DNA from: Bacteroidales bacterium
GTDB taxonomy: Bacteria > Bacteroidota > Bacteroidia > Bacteroidales > WCHB1-69
Direction: 5' to 3'
Assembly (NCBI GenBank): GCA_024400835.1
Contig: JAKSMC010000030.1
Coordinates: 1 to 41,387, forward strand
DNA length: 41,387 bases
Shown: in pieces, positions 25,653-33,318 of the stretch
Layout of the letters: each line of letters starts with the position of its first letter
How positions within the stretch are numbered: position 1 is the stretch's first letter
Position numbers and translations under genes: made by a program
Notes under the pieces: model-generated
Told to the model about the DNA's origin: nothing
Database searches by the model: none
The model's input: the letters and a program-made list of their open reading frames with translations, nothing else

Positions 25653-27902
25653 TTACTCCACCTCGTAGCCGATACGCTCAACCTTCTCGACATGGTCAAT
25701 GGCCTTGAGCTGCTCTATAAGGTCTGTGAGCGCACGCACACTCTGGATGTACAGCATCATAGTGCCAGTGAAGACGTTGTTCTTGGATTCAATCTTCAGC
25801 GAGCGGATGTTCAAGTCCATCTGGGAAGTGACGATATCGATAATCTCCTTAATCATGCCCTTGCGGTCGAAGCCCGTAATCTTGATACCGGACAAAAAGG
25901 CGATATTCTGGCCTTTGCGCCACTTGGTTTTGATAATACGGTTGCCAAATTTGGACATCTGCTCAATGGCGTTCGGGCACGAAGTCTGGTGAATGACAAT
26001 GCGGTCGTTGGCCACTTGGAAGCCTACCACCTGGTCGCCGGGAATGGGATTGCAGCAATCGGCAATCACATACTTGATTTGCTCGTAATCGTTGTCCAAG
26101 AGGAAAGCATTCGGCGTGGCATTGAGTTGTTCGTCAATCAGTTGGTCCAGTGACTTATTGGCAATTTCCTCTTCAACCTTGCGTTGGAACTCGGCCAGTT
26201 CCTTGGGCTGTTTCATGGAGAGAATCTTGCGGATTTTGTTTTTCGAAATCTTATGTGTGACAATGCCGTTCCAAAATTCGTCATCAGACTTGGAAAGCGT
26301 GGCCGTCTTAATTTTGTCAATAGATTCCTTATTGAATTTGACCTTGAATTCTTCGAAATAGCGTTGCAATAGTTCAAGGCCGGCGGCATTGATATCCTTC
26401 TGTTCGTTGCGGAAGAAGTCGCGGATACTACGGCGGGCGCGTGGTGTCTGCACGATGTCGAGCCACTCCGTCTTGGGAATCTGCTTTTTGGAGGTGATGA
26501 TTTCCACCTGGTCGCCATTTTCGAGCACGCGGTCCAGCGGCACAATGTTGTAGTTCACCTTGGCGCCGATGCAGTGATCACCCAAGTTGGTGTGCAGTTG
26601 GTAGGCCAAGTCAAGCACCGTGGAGCCTGCGGGCAGCTTGCACATGTCGCCTTTCGGAGTGAAGACATAGACTTCTTTAAGGCCGAGGTTCAGACGCACC
26701 TCGTTCAAGAAATCAAGGGCATCGGCATCCTTGCTCATGATGATTTCCCGAGTCTTCATCAGCCATGCCTCGAGGCGTTCGTCAACATCACTGTCCACAT
26801 CAGTGCCGTCCTCCTTGTATTTATAGTGGGCGGCCAAACCCTTTTCGGCAATCTCGTCCATACGCTTAGACCGGATCTGCACTTCTACCCATTTGCCGGC
26901 CTTGCTCATCGCCGTCAGGTGCAGCGACTGGTAACCGTTGGCCTTGGGATGTGTCAGGAAGTTCCGGTCACGTGACGGATTCGTCGGATATAGCAGGCAT
27001 ACTATCTTGTAAATTCGCCAACAGATTTCGAATTCGTCTTCCACCGGACTGTCAAAGACGAAACGCACCGCGAAGATGTCATAGATATCTTCGAAGTTGA
27101 CCTTCTTGTTCAGAATCTTGTTGTAAATGGAATAGATAGACTTGGTGCGAGAAGACATTTTTGCATGAATGCCGTTTTCCTCCAAAGACTCCTGGATGGG
27201 CTTCACAAACTCGGAGATGAGTTGGGCCCGTTCCTCGTCTGTTTCCTTCAACTTGTTAGCAATGGAATAGTAGTCCGTCGGGTTGGTATATTTCATCGCA
27301 TAGTCTTCCAACTCGCTCTTGATGGTATAGAGGCCCAGACGATGGGCAAAAGGAACATAGAAGAACGAAGTCTCGGAAGCGATTTTAAGTTGTTTTTCCG
27401 GAGGCATGGAATCCAAGGTTCGCATATTGTGCAGACGGTCAGCCAACTTAATCAGGATGACGCGCACATCCTTGGACATAGAAAGGAATATCTTCTTGAA
27501 ATTTTCAGCCTGTATGGACTTGTTGGTGTTGTCGAATACGAGGTCCTCGATTTTAGTAAGGCCGTCGATAATCTCAGCGACTAAGTCACCGAACATGTCG
27601 CGCATATCCTCCAACGTATATTCGGTATCTTCGACCACATCGTGCAGCAAAGCGCAAATCACAGACGTGGCACCCAAGTTCATTTCCTTACAGCAAATCA
27701 TCGCCACGGCAATGGGGTGGTAGATATAGGGTTCCCCACTCTTCCGGCGCACGCCGTTGTGCGCATTCGTGGCCAAGACGAAAGCCTTGCGGATGTTCTT
27801 ACGCTCCTCGCTGTTCGTTTTCGGATAAACGACCGTCAGCAATTCGCGATATTTCCGAACTATGGTTTTATTTTCGAGATATTCGTTGGGAATGTATTCC
27901 AT
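25653..27902 (-). CDS. Bifunctional (p)ppGpp synthetase/hydrolase, RelA/SpoT family
   Basis: This is a full-length 749-residue long RSH protein, the stringent response enzyme. The N-terminal HD hydrolase has His62, His87-Asp88 and Glu91-Asp92 (HDVVEDTE). The synthetase domain has FEDIYDIFAVRFVF and PKANGYQSLHLTAM. A TGS domain follows (about 412-475: VYVFTPKGDMCKLPAGSTVLDLA), and a C-terminal ACT domain ends the protein (GFDRKGMIKEIIDIVTSQ). The HD residues are intact, so hydrolysis is expected. In the synthetase, the position usually read as RxKD or RxRD is Arg311-Asp-Arg-Asn314 here, so the last acid is replaced by Asn. It is the last gene of a minus-strand run dnaX - S8 protease - this gene, 36 bases after the protease stop. 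Confidence 0.97.
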   Translation of the reverse strand: MEYIPNEYLENKTIVRKYRELLTVVYPKTNSEERKNIRKAFVLATNAHNGVRRKSGEPYIYHPIAVAMICCKEMNLGATSVICALLHDVVEDTEYTLEDMRDMFGDLVAEIIDGLTKIEDLVFDNTNKSIQAENFKKIFLSMSKDVRVILIKLADRLHNMRTLDSMPPEKQLKIASETSFFYVPFAHRLGLYTIKSELEDYAMKYTNPTDYYSIANKLKETDEERAQLISEFVKPIQESLEENGIHAKMSSRTKSIYSIYNKILNKKVNFEDIYDIFAVRFVFDSPVEDEFEICWRIYKIVCLLYPTNPSRDRNFLTHPKANGYQSLHLTAMSKAGKWVEVQIRSKRMDEIAEKGLAAHYKYKEDGTDVDSDVDERLEAWLMKTREIIMSKDADALDFLNEVRLNLGLKEVYVFTPKGDMCKLPAGSTVLDLAYQLHTNLGDHCIGAKVNYNIVPLDRVLENGDQVEIITSKKQIPKTEWLDIVQTPRARRSIRDFFRNEQKDINAAGLELLQRYFEEFKVKFNKESIDKIKTATLSKSDDEFWNGIVTHKISKNKIRKILSMKQPKELAEFQRKVEEEIANKSLDQLIDEQLNATPNAFLLDNDYEQIKYVIADCCNPIPGDQVVGFQVANDRIVIHQTSCPNAIEQMSKFGNRIIKTKWRKGQNIAFLSGIKITGFDRKGMIKEIIDIVTSQMDLNIRSLKIESKNNVFTGTMMLYIQSVRALTDLIEQLKAIDHVEKVERIGYEVE

Positions 27903-27938
27903 TTTTATAGATGAAATGATAATCGGATAATCAAGTTA

Positions 27939-29819
27939 TTATTGAACGATGATTTTTTTAGTGACGATTTGGTTGTCATCATTAATGCGGAGGAGATAGC
28001 ATCCCGGAACGAGGTTGTTCAGAGAGAGCATATTCACGCCGGAATGGAGAATTCCCGTCTGCAGCAGGCGGCCGGAAAGGTCGTACAAACCGCAAGTGAC
28101 ATTTTCAGATTGCGTTTGAGCCGTAAGGAAGCAGCTTCCAGAAGCAGGGTTCGGGAAGACTGCATATCTGGTTTCCAAAGACTCGGTGTGGTCTTCAATG
28201 CCTACTTGGCGAAGAGCTTCGCGAACAGCATTGTAGGCATCCACCTTGCCATAGCCGAAGCGGTCGATGCCAGCCTCAGCGGTGTACGTGTCATTATATG
28301 CCGTTCCCGTCAGAATGCTCTTAACCTGAACCGGTGACAAATACGGGTTAGCTTCAAGCACCAGGGCAGCCACGCCAGCCACAAACGGGCAGGACATGGA
28401 AGTGCCAGACAGCGCAGCGAAGCCGTAAGTACGTCCGTTGAATTCTATTCTTTTCTTATAAGTACCTGTAAAAGAAGTGGTATAAGAGTTGATAGCGGCA
28501 ACAATGTTCTTGCCCGGGGCGGAAATTTCCGGTTTGCGGATGTTGTGGAATCCAGGACCGGATGAGGAGAAATCAGCGATCTCGCCACCAGAGAAAGCCC
28601 CTGAGGGGTTCATCTGACGTTTGACATGTGCTGCCACAGAGATGCAACAGTCGATATTGGACGGAGTGCTGATGCCGTACTCGTTGTCGCCAGCCACCCA
28701 ATCTGGGTGTACAGCAGGAGCCTGGAATTCAGCGCCCCAGTTGCCGTAGGCCTTCGTCACCTCTGCTACGTTCCAAGCGTGGAAAGTGCCGGCGGGAGCC
28801 GTCACAGCAAGTCCCAACTTGTAAGCATTCGTGTACTTCACACGCAATCTCACGACAGGAGCCTGGTTGTAAGCATTGCAGGATTGGATGTCGTAATTGA
28901 AAACCAAGGTGTCACCGTTAACGACCACAAAGGTGTCCACATAGCCGTCATTGTTAGCAGTCGGGATGAAAGGTGTTTCCACGATGGTTTGGTAATTGCC
29001 ATCCATCACGTTCAAGGCGAACTCAAACGGGCTGTTGGCGGAATTCATCATAGTGAGGGAGGATCCCCACAAGTCGGCAGAGCCCGTGGCAAACTGGAAG
29101 CGAGTGCGCATAGTGTCTTCCAGTTCCGTGAACTCGTGTTTGACGTGGAAGTTGACATCACCGTTGTTGCCGGCGCTCACCACGAAAACGACGCCGAGGT
29201 CGGTAAGGCGCTGCATTTCCTCTGCCAATGCGCCAGTGCCGTCCATATTGTCTGCATAGTAGAGGCCCCAGCTACTGCTGATGATCAGACGTTTGCCTTC
29301 TTGCTGAGCCACATTGTACATCCAGTTCCAGGCATCCATCACGCGGGAGAGGGAATCCAGGTACAGAGACGCAAAAAGCAGTTCAGCATCGGGAGCGACA
29401 CCGCGGTAGACAGTGCCGGCGCCACCGCCTGCAGCAATAGAGGCGCAGTGCGTGCCGTGATAGTTGTAGTCATAGCAGTTGGAGGTATCACAACGTGCCG
29501 TCAGCAGTTCTTCCGGGCCGTTGTATTCCGTGCCGTAGTTGAAGCCGTCAGGCGCAGGACCTGAGGTTTTGAACTGGTCCCACGCACGCAAGACGCGGTA
29601 ATGCATCATTGTGGTGTCGTAAAAAACAGGATGGCTGTAATCGAACCCCCAGTCAGTAACACCGATAATCACGCCGTTGCCAGTAAAAGCCTGCGGAAGG
29701 TCGATAGCATTCCAAACACTGTCCACACGACCGTCAATCACAGCTTTGTCAAGCCAAGCCTGACCGAAGGCAGTCATCATGCTGCCCACTATCATTGCCA
29801 AAAGTATAAGTTTTTTCAT
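27939..29819 (-). CDS. Secreted S8 (subtilisin-like) serine protease, type A T9SS cargo
   Basis: This protein has 626 residues from the ATG at 29819; a TTG two codons upstream is in frame but unlikely. The signal peptide is MKKLILLAMIVGSMMTAFGQ. The catalytic triad is visible: Asp56 (GVTDWGFDYSHP), His121 (HGTHCASIAAGGG) and Ser474 (GTSMSCPFVAGVAAL). An insert of roughly 200 residues with beta-rich sequence separates His from Ser. Residues about 550-626 (VFPNPASGSCFL ... YDLSGRLLQ ... PGCYLLRI ... TKKIIVQ) form a type A T9SS sorting domain, so it is secreted through the outer membrane. It lies 12 bases after the dnaX tail and upstream of the RelA/SpoT gene. Confidence 0.95.
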   Translation of the reverse strand: MKKLILLAMIVGSMMTAFGQAWLDKAVIDGRVDSVWNAIDLPQAFTGNGVIIGVTDWGFDYSHPVFYDTTMMHYRVLRAWDQFKTSGPAPDGFNYGTEYNGPEELLTARCDTSNCYDYNYHGTHCASIAAGGGAGTVYRGVAPDAELLFASLYLDSLSRVMDAWNWMYNVAQQEGKRLIISSSWGLYYADNMDGTGALAEEMQRLTDLGVVFVVSAGNNGDVNFHVKHEFTELEDTMRTRFQFATGSADLWGSSLTMMNSANSPFEFALNVMDGNYQTIVETPFIPTANNDGYVDTFVVVNGDTLVFNYDIQSCNAYNQAPVVRLRVKYTNAYKLGLAVTAPAGTFHAWNVAEVTKAYGNWGAEFQAPAVHPDWVAGDNEYGISTPSNIDCCISVAAHVKRQMNPSGAFSGGEIADFSSSGPGFHNIRKPEISAPGKNIVAAINSYTTSFTGTYKKRIEFNGRTYGFAALSGTSMSCPFVAGVAALVLEANPYLSPVQVKSILTGTAYNDTYTAEAGIDRFGYGKVDAYNAVREALRQVGIEDHTESLETRYAVFPNPASGSCFLTAQTQSENVTCGLYDLSGRLLQTGILHSGVNMLSLNNLVPGCYLLRINDDNQIVTKKIIVQ

Positions 29820-29831
29820 ATTCAAAAATAT

Positions 29832-30485
29832 TTAGTCTTTCATTCTAAAACCCAAAATATTCAGGAATTCAGGAAGATTTGCATTCTGTTCCACCATATT
29901 GCGCAGTTTGTCATCCGCGCTGATGATGACCCTGTGTTCCTCTTTCTGTTCGTTGGTAACAATTTCCAAGTCATCTACATTCAGTGTGAAATGATTGCGC
30001 CAATATTCAACAATGGCGCGTTTGCGACTTTCGAACTGTTCTTTTTGGATATTGTTTTTCACCTCGATATAGATAGTGTCGTTTTCGTAGCGCGGCACCT
30101 CGTCTTTGAGGCTGTAGTAAATCAGATGGTTGTTGGCGAAGAGTTCCTCGAAGAGGATATGCCAGCAAGATGCGAAGTCCGTAGGCGCGGGAGTCGTTTC
30201 TGCGGCAGGTGCATCCACTTCGGCCGGAGCGTCCGTTGGCGCAGGTTCCACCGCAGCAGGTTCGTCACTGGCGGGAGCAACCGTGTCGGATGCTGGTCCC
30301 ACAGGCTGGGGTGCGGTTTCGGCTGGTTGCTCAGCAGGCGCAGCGGTCTGGGCAGTTCCCCGAACTGTCGCGGGAGCCGCATGCTGGGCTGCCACCACCT
30401 CCTTTATGGAAGGGATAGGCTTGATGGGGGGAACCCCAGGGTTGACAAAAGTCTTCGAAGAGATTCGCGGCGCATCAGAAAACAT
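29832..30485 (-). CDS. dnaX: Tau-specific C-terminal part of DnaX in a separate frame
   Basis: These 217 residues in a different frame follow the dnaX gamma-like ORF. They start with a Pro/Ala-rich linker (about residues 1-105) and end in a folded domain (FASCWHILFEELFANNHLIYYSLKDEVPRYE ... LPEFLNILGFRMKD). The latter matches what is expected of the tau C-terminal region in Bacteroidota DnaX. The frame is open upstream past the stop of the first ORF (reading PGNRRSENNPGGGAAPAAEGSTLKDM, quoted in part), so a single +1 shift near 30535-30570 would join both parts into one protein of roughly 590 residues. Independent translation from the ATG at 30485 is possible but less likely. Confidence 0.78.
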   Translation of the reverse strand: MFSDAPRISSKTFVNPGVPPIKPIPSIKEVVAAQHAAPATVRGTAQTAAPAEQPAETAPQPVGPASDTVAPASDEPAAVEPAPTDAPAEVDAPAAETTPAPTDFASCWHILFEELFANNHLIYYSLKDEVPRYENDTIYIEVKNNIQKEQFESRKRAIVEYWRNHFTLNVDDLEIVTNEQKEEHRVIISADDKLRNMVEQNANLPEFLNILGFRMKD

Positions 30486-30534
30486 ATCCTTCAGGGTACT
30501 GCCTTCTGCGGCGGGCGCCGCCCCGCCTCCGGGA

Positions 30535-30570
30535 TTATTTTCGCTCCTGCGATTGCCTGGCTTTTTTAAA
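30535..30570 (-). other. Frame junction in dnaX (possible programmed frameshift site)
   Basis: On the coding strand the zero frame reads CTG TTT AAA AAA GCC ... CGA AAA TAA T. Six A residues correspond to T at 30562-30567, and the zero-frame stop is at 30535-30537. The tau frame is +1 (equivalently -2) relative to this. Skipping one base, or losing one A, anywhere in this stretch restores a full tau protein. Confidence 0.75.
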
Positions 30571-31662
30571 CAGGTAGTTGGCGTTAATCTGCATTAGGCA
30601 AAGCTCCACAGATAGTCGCTTGTTGTTGGAAGCCTTGTAGTTGAAATCGCAGGTATTGGCCAACTCAAGGGCTCGAATCAGCAGTGTGCGGTCGGCCTTG
30701 TTGGCCTGGAGCTGCAGCTGCATCTTGATATTTTCAGAAGCCTCCAGCAGGCGCACCGTGCCAGGGTTCTGCGCCATCAGCAGGTTGCGGAAATGGGATG
30801 CCATACCGGCAATGAAGTGCTGCGCATCAAAGCCCTTGAACATAATCTCGTCCAACAGCAGCAATGCAGGGGTGACATCGTCACTGAAAATATAGTCGGT
30901 GATTTTGAAATAGTTGTCGATATCCAAGACGTTGAGATTCTCAATCGTCTGTTTGTAGGTGATATTCTTTCCTGTGAAACTGACCAGCTGGTCGAAAATG
31001 GAAAGTGCGTCACGGAGCGCGCCGTCGGCTTTGGCAGCCACCACGCGCAGTGCCTCTTCCTCTGCCGTCACGCCTTCCTGTTGGGAGACATACTGCAGGT
31101 GGCGAATGATGTCATTGTCGTTGATGCGCTTGAAATCGTACACCTGGCATCTGGAAAGGATGGTCGGGATAATCTTGTGTTTCTCGGTCGTTGCCATGAT
31201 GAACTTGGCGTAGGCAGGTGGTTCCTCCAACGTTTTCAAGAAGGCGTTGAAAGCGGAGCCAGAGAGCATGTGGACCTCATCGATGATATAGACCTTGTAC
31301 TTGGCGCCTTGGGGCGGGATGTGCACCTGGTCGACCAGCGCGCGGATATCCTCCACCGAGTTGTTGGAGGCGGCATCCAGTTCGAAAACGTTGAATGACG
31401 CCGAGTTGTTGAACGCCTGGCAGGATTCGCATTCGTTGCAGGGCTCGCAATCCTCCGTCAGGTGCTGACAGTTCAGGGCCTTTGCAAAGATACGGGCGCA
31501 AGTGGTCTTACCCACACCACGCGGTCCGCAAAACAGGAAGGCCTGAGCCACTTGCTGCGTCTTGATGGCGTTCTTCAATGTGGAGGTAATGTGTTCCTGA
31601 CCGACTACGGAATTGAAGGTCGTAGGTCTGTATTTTCGAGCGGAAACTATAAAATTATCCAT
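30535..31662 (-). CDS. dnaX: DNA polymerase III subunit gamma (N-terminal part of DnaX)
   Basis: These 375 residues hold the AAA+ clamp-loader motor: Walker A GPRGVGKTT (Gly46-Lys52), a zinc module (Cys65, Cys72, Cys75, Cys78, Cys81 nearby), Walker B YIIDEVHMLS, sensor ATTEKHKIIPTILSRCQ, and the collar domain to about residue 365. The ORF ends right after the collar, where a bacterial gamma form would end, and the tau tail continues in the +1 frame. The end of the ORF reads LFKKARQSQERK then TAA. It is unclear whether this is programmed frameshifting, a mutation or a sequence error. A -7 box lies at 31689-31696. Downstream on the same strand are the tail, the S8 protease and the RelA/SpoT gene. 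Confidence 0.95.
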   Translation of the reverse strand: MDNFIVSARKYRPTTFNSVVGQEHITSTLKNAIKTQQVAQAFLFCGPRGVGKTTCARIFAKALNCQHLTEDCEPCNECESCQAFNNSASFNVFELDAASNNSVEDIRALVDQVHIPPQGAKYKVYIIDEVHMLSGSAFNAFLKTLEEPPAYAKFIMATTEKHKIIPTILSRCQVYDFKRINDNDIIRHLQYVSQQEGVTAEEEALRVVAAKADGALRDALSIFDQLVSFTGKNITYKQTIENLNVLDIDNYFKITDYIFSDDVTPALLLLDEIMFKGFDAQHFIAGMASHFRNLLMAQNPGTVRLLEASENIKMQLQLQANKADRTLLIRALELANTCDFNYKASNNKRLSVELCLMQINANYLFKKARQSQERK

Positions 31663-31688
31663 AAAGTCAACATTATTTTAAAGAGCGG

Positions 31689-31696
31689 CAAAGATA
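31689..31696 (-). promoter_or_regulatory. Putative dnaX promoter, -7 box
   Basis: The minus strand reads TATCTTTG, 26 bases before the dnaX ATG. The upstream region is the ATGATGAA-type repeat and shows no clear -33 box. Confidence 0.55.
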
Positions 31697-31700
31697 CAAA

Positions 31701-31743
31701 AAATGATGAAATGATGAAGGGATGAAACGATGAAGAGATGAAA
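31701..31743. repeat. ATGATGAA/GATGAAGA degenerate tandem repeat
   Basis: Drifting units (ATGATGAA, ATGATGAAGG, GATGAAAC, GATGAAGA) upstream of dnaX closely resemble the repeat at 24331-24379. Confidence 0.65.
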
Positions 31744-31793
31744 GTTGTGGGGGCAGTTCTTGTTTCACAGGGAAATGTCTATTGGCACTCCGA

Positions 31794-31809
31794 ACGCAAT
31801 GAATTGCGT
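31794..31809. repeat. Palindrome ACGCAAT-GA-ATTGCGT
   Basis: Perfect 7-base arms surround a 2-base centre, followed by CCCTACAGAGGCACG. It resembles the 20-base palindrome at 19635-19654 (shared ACGCAA...TTGCGT and a following C-rich CTAC/CCAC), so it may belong to the same dispersed family. Confidence 0.6.
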
Positions 31810-31844
31810 CCCTACAGAGGCACGTAATTTGCATTCCCGCAACC

Positions 31845-31925
31845 TCTCACTTCTCACTTCTCACTTTTCACTTTATTCAACTCTTAACTCTTAGTTCTTA
31901 ACTCTTAGTTCTTAACTCTTTCTCA
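31845..31925. repeat. CTCACTT and TTCTTAACTCTTAG degenerate repeats
   Basis: Runs of CTCACTT are followed by two near-identical TTAGTTCTTAACTC units. The stop codon of the M28 peptidase (31912-31914) lies inside the tract, so the array has touched the end of the gene. Confidence 0.7.
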
Positions 31926-33234
31926 CTCCCCCCCCCATTTGCTCGATTGCCCGAATAAAAAGGCTGACGATGTTCTCGTAGGCGGAGAGGGAGCAGTTTT
32001 CGTTAGTGTCGTCGGGTTGGTGGTAGCCGCCGGTTTTGCCGCCCATCGTATAGACGAAGACGGCGGGCATGCCTTTGAGTATGAACGGCGCGTGGTCACT
32101 GATATTGGCATTCTTGCGGGGTTTCACCTCTTTGACGAGATGCTCGCGTTCGTTCATAGCCACCATACTTTGGAAAAAATCCTTGGTGTTGTCGGCATCG
32201 GAATTGACGACCGTGAAACCGTCGTCACCGCCGCCCATAAGGTCGATGTTGAGCATCATCTTAACTTTGGAGAAGTCGAACAGCGAATCTTTCACAAAGG
32301 CAAGTGAGCCGAGGAGGCCGGCCTCCTCGCCACTGAAGAGCGTGAACAGCATCGTGTAATATGGCGGGTGGTTTTTGAAATAGTGGGCTAAGTCGAGGAC
32401 CGTGGCGGTGCCAGACGCGTTGTCGTGCGCGCCGGGGAACATCACCGCGTCGCCCATCTGTCCGAGGTGATCGTAGTGCCCGCCCACAATGACAAGGCTG
32501 TCGGGGGCCCCTACCCCACGCAGCATCGCGCAGACATTCTGCGTCTTGTGTTTTTTGATCTCATTGGTATAGGACAGAGAAAGTTCTGCTTTCTTCTTGG
32601 TCATCAGGCCTGTTTTAACATAGGCCACCACGTAGTCGCAAGGTTCGTGCGCGAAGTTGAACGACCAGACGGGGATATTCTCCACGCCGGCCACGATGCC
32701 TTTGAAGGGCAGGTGGCCGTTGTTCACCGCGAAGCGCATCAAAATGCCTTGGACTTTTTGGACATCCTCCTTTTTGTCGCAATTTGCGAGATCCACATAG
32801 AGCAGGCTGTGGCCGATGATTTTGGCTTTCTTCTCACAGAATTTATGCAAGGCCTCTCTATTCAGCAGTGTAGAAACCGGAACGGACAGCACCGTAAAAG
32901 TTTCGTGAGCCGAATGGGACATCGGGGCAATCGAGAACTCGTCCCAGGCCTTGAGTTCGCGACCATCGAGGGTGGCCCGAACGGGGCCTTCCATCGCATA
33001 GACGTCGAAGTCGTAGTGGTGGAAAAAGTCATCGGCAAAAGGTTCGGTGCCAATCAGTTTGAACTGTTCGCGGAGATATTCGGCGGCGATGCTGTCGCCG
33101 TTGTAGGCATAGCCACGTCCGTGCATAGCGGGAGATGTGAGGTCGCGGATGTACTGTCGCGCCCGCAGGCTGTCCTGCGCATAAAGGGAGAGCGAGAGCA
33201 CGGAAATTAATAGAGCGATAAGGGATCTTTTCAT
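31912..33234 (-). CDS. M28 family zinc peptidase, exported
   Basis: This 440-residue protein has a signal peptide (MKRSLIALLISVLSLSLYAQ). The M28 metal ligands are recognisable in order: His in VGGHYDHLG, bridging Asp in GAHDNASG, the Glu pair in SGEEAGLLGS, Asp in NIDLMGG and His in GYHQPDD. It likely removes N-terminal residues from peptides in the cell envelope. The last residues (QMGGGVRKS) come from a C-rich tract on the plus strand that merges into a simple repeat, so the exact C-terminus may vary between strains. It has its own -7 box at 33254-33261, directly after the terminator of the sbcDC operon. Confidence 0.93.
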   Translation of the reverse strand: MKRSLIALLISVLSLSLYAQDSLRARQYIRDLTSPAMHGRGYAYNGDSIAAEYLREQFKLIGTEPFADDFFHHYDFDVYAMEGPVRATLDGRELKAWDEFSIAPMSHSAHETFTVLSVPVSTLLNREALHKFCEKKAKIIGHSLLYVDLANCDKKEDVQKVQGILMRFAVNNGHLPFKGIVAGVENIPVWSFNFAHEPCDYVVAYVKTGLMTKKKAELSLSYTNEIKKHKTQNVCAMLRGVGAPDSLVIVGGHYDHLGQMGDAVMFPGAHDNASGTATVLDLAHYFKNHPPYYTMLFTLFSGEEAGLLGSLAFVKDSLFDFSKVKMMLNIDLMGGGDDGFTVVNSDADNTKDFFQSMVAMNEREHLVKEVKPRKNANISDHAPFILKGMPAVFVYTMGGKTGGYHQPDDTNENCSLSAYENIVSLFIRAIEQMGGGVRKS

Positions 33235-33253
33235 AACAAAAATTTTGGAGGTG

Positions 33254-33261
33254 CAAAGATA
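33254..33261 (-). promoter_or_regulatory. Putative M28 peptidase promoter, -7 box
   Basis: The minus strand reads TATCTTTG, 19 bases before the ATG at 33234. It lies 3 bases beyond the T-tract of the sbcDC terminator. Confidence 0.55.
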
Positions 33262-33264
33262 ATC

Positions 33265-33297
33265 AAAAAAAACGGGCCGCGAAAAATTCGCAGCCCG
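33265..33297 (-). terminator. Rho-independent terminator of the sbcD-sbcC operon
   Basis: On the minus strand CGGGCTGCGAA pairs with TTCGCGGCCCG (one T-G wobble, TTT loop; 33273-33297), followed by eight T. It starts 22 bases after the sbcC stop. Confidence 0.93.
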
Positions 33298-33318
33298 AAG
33301 ATGATTGTTGAAGTCGAC

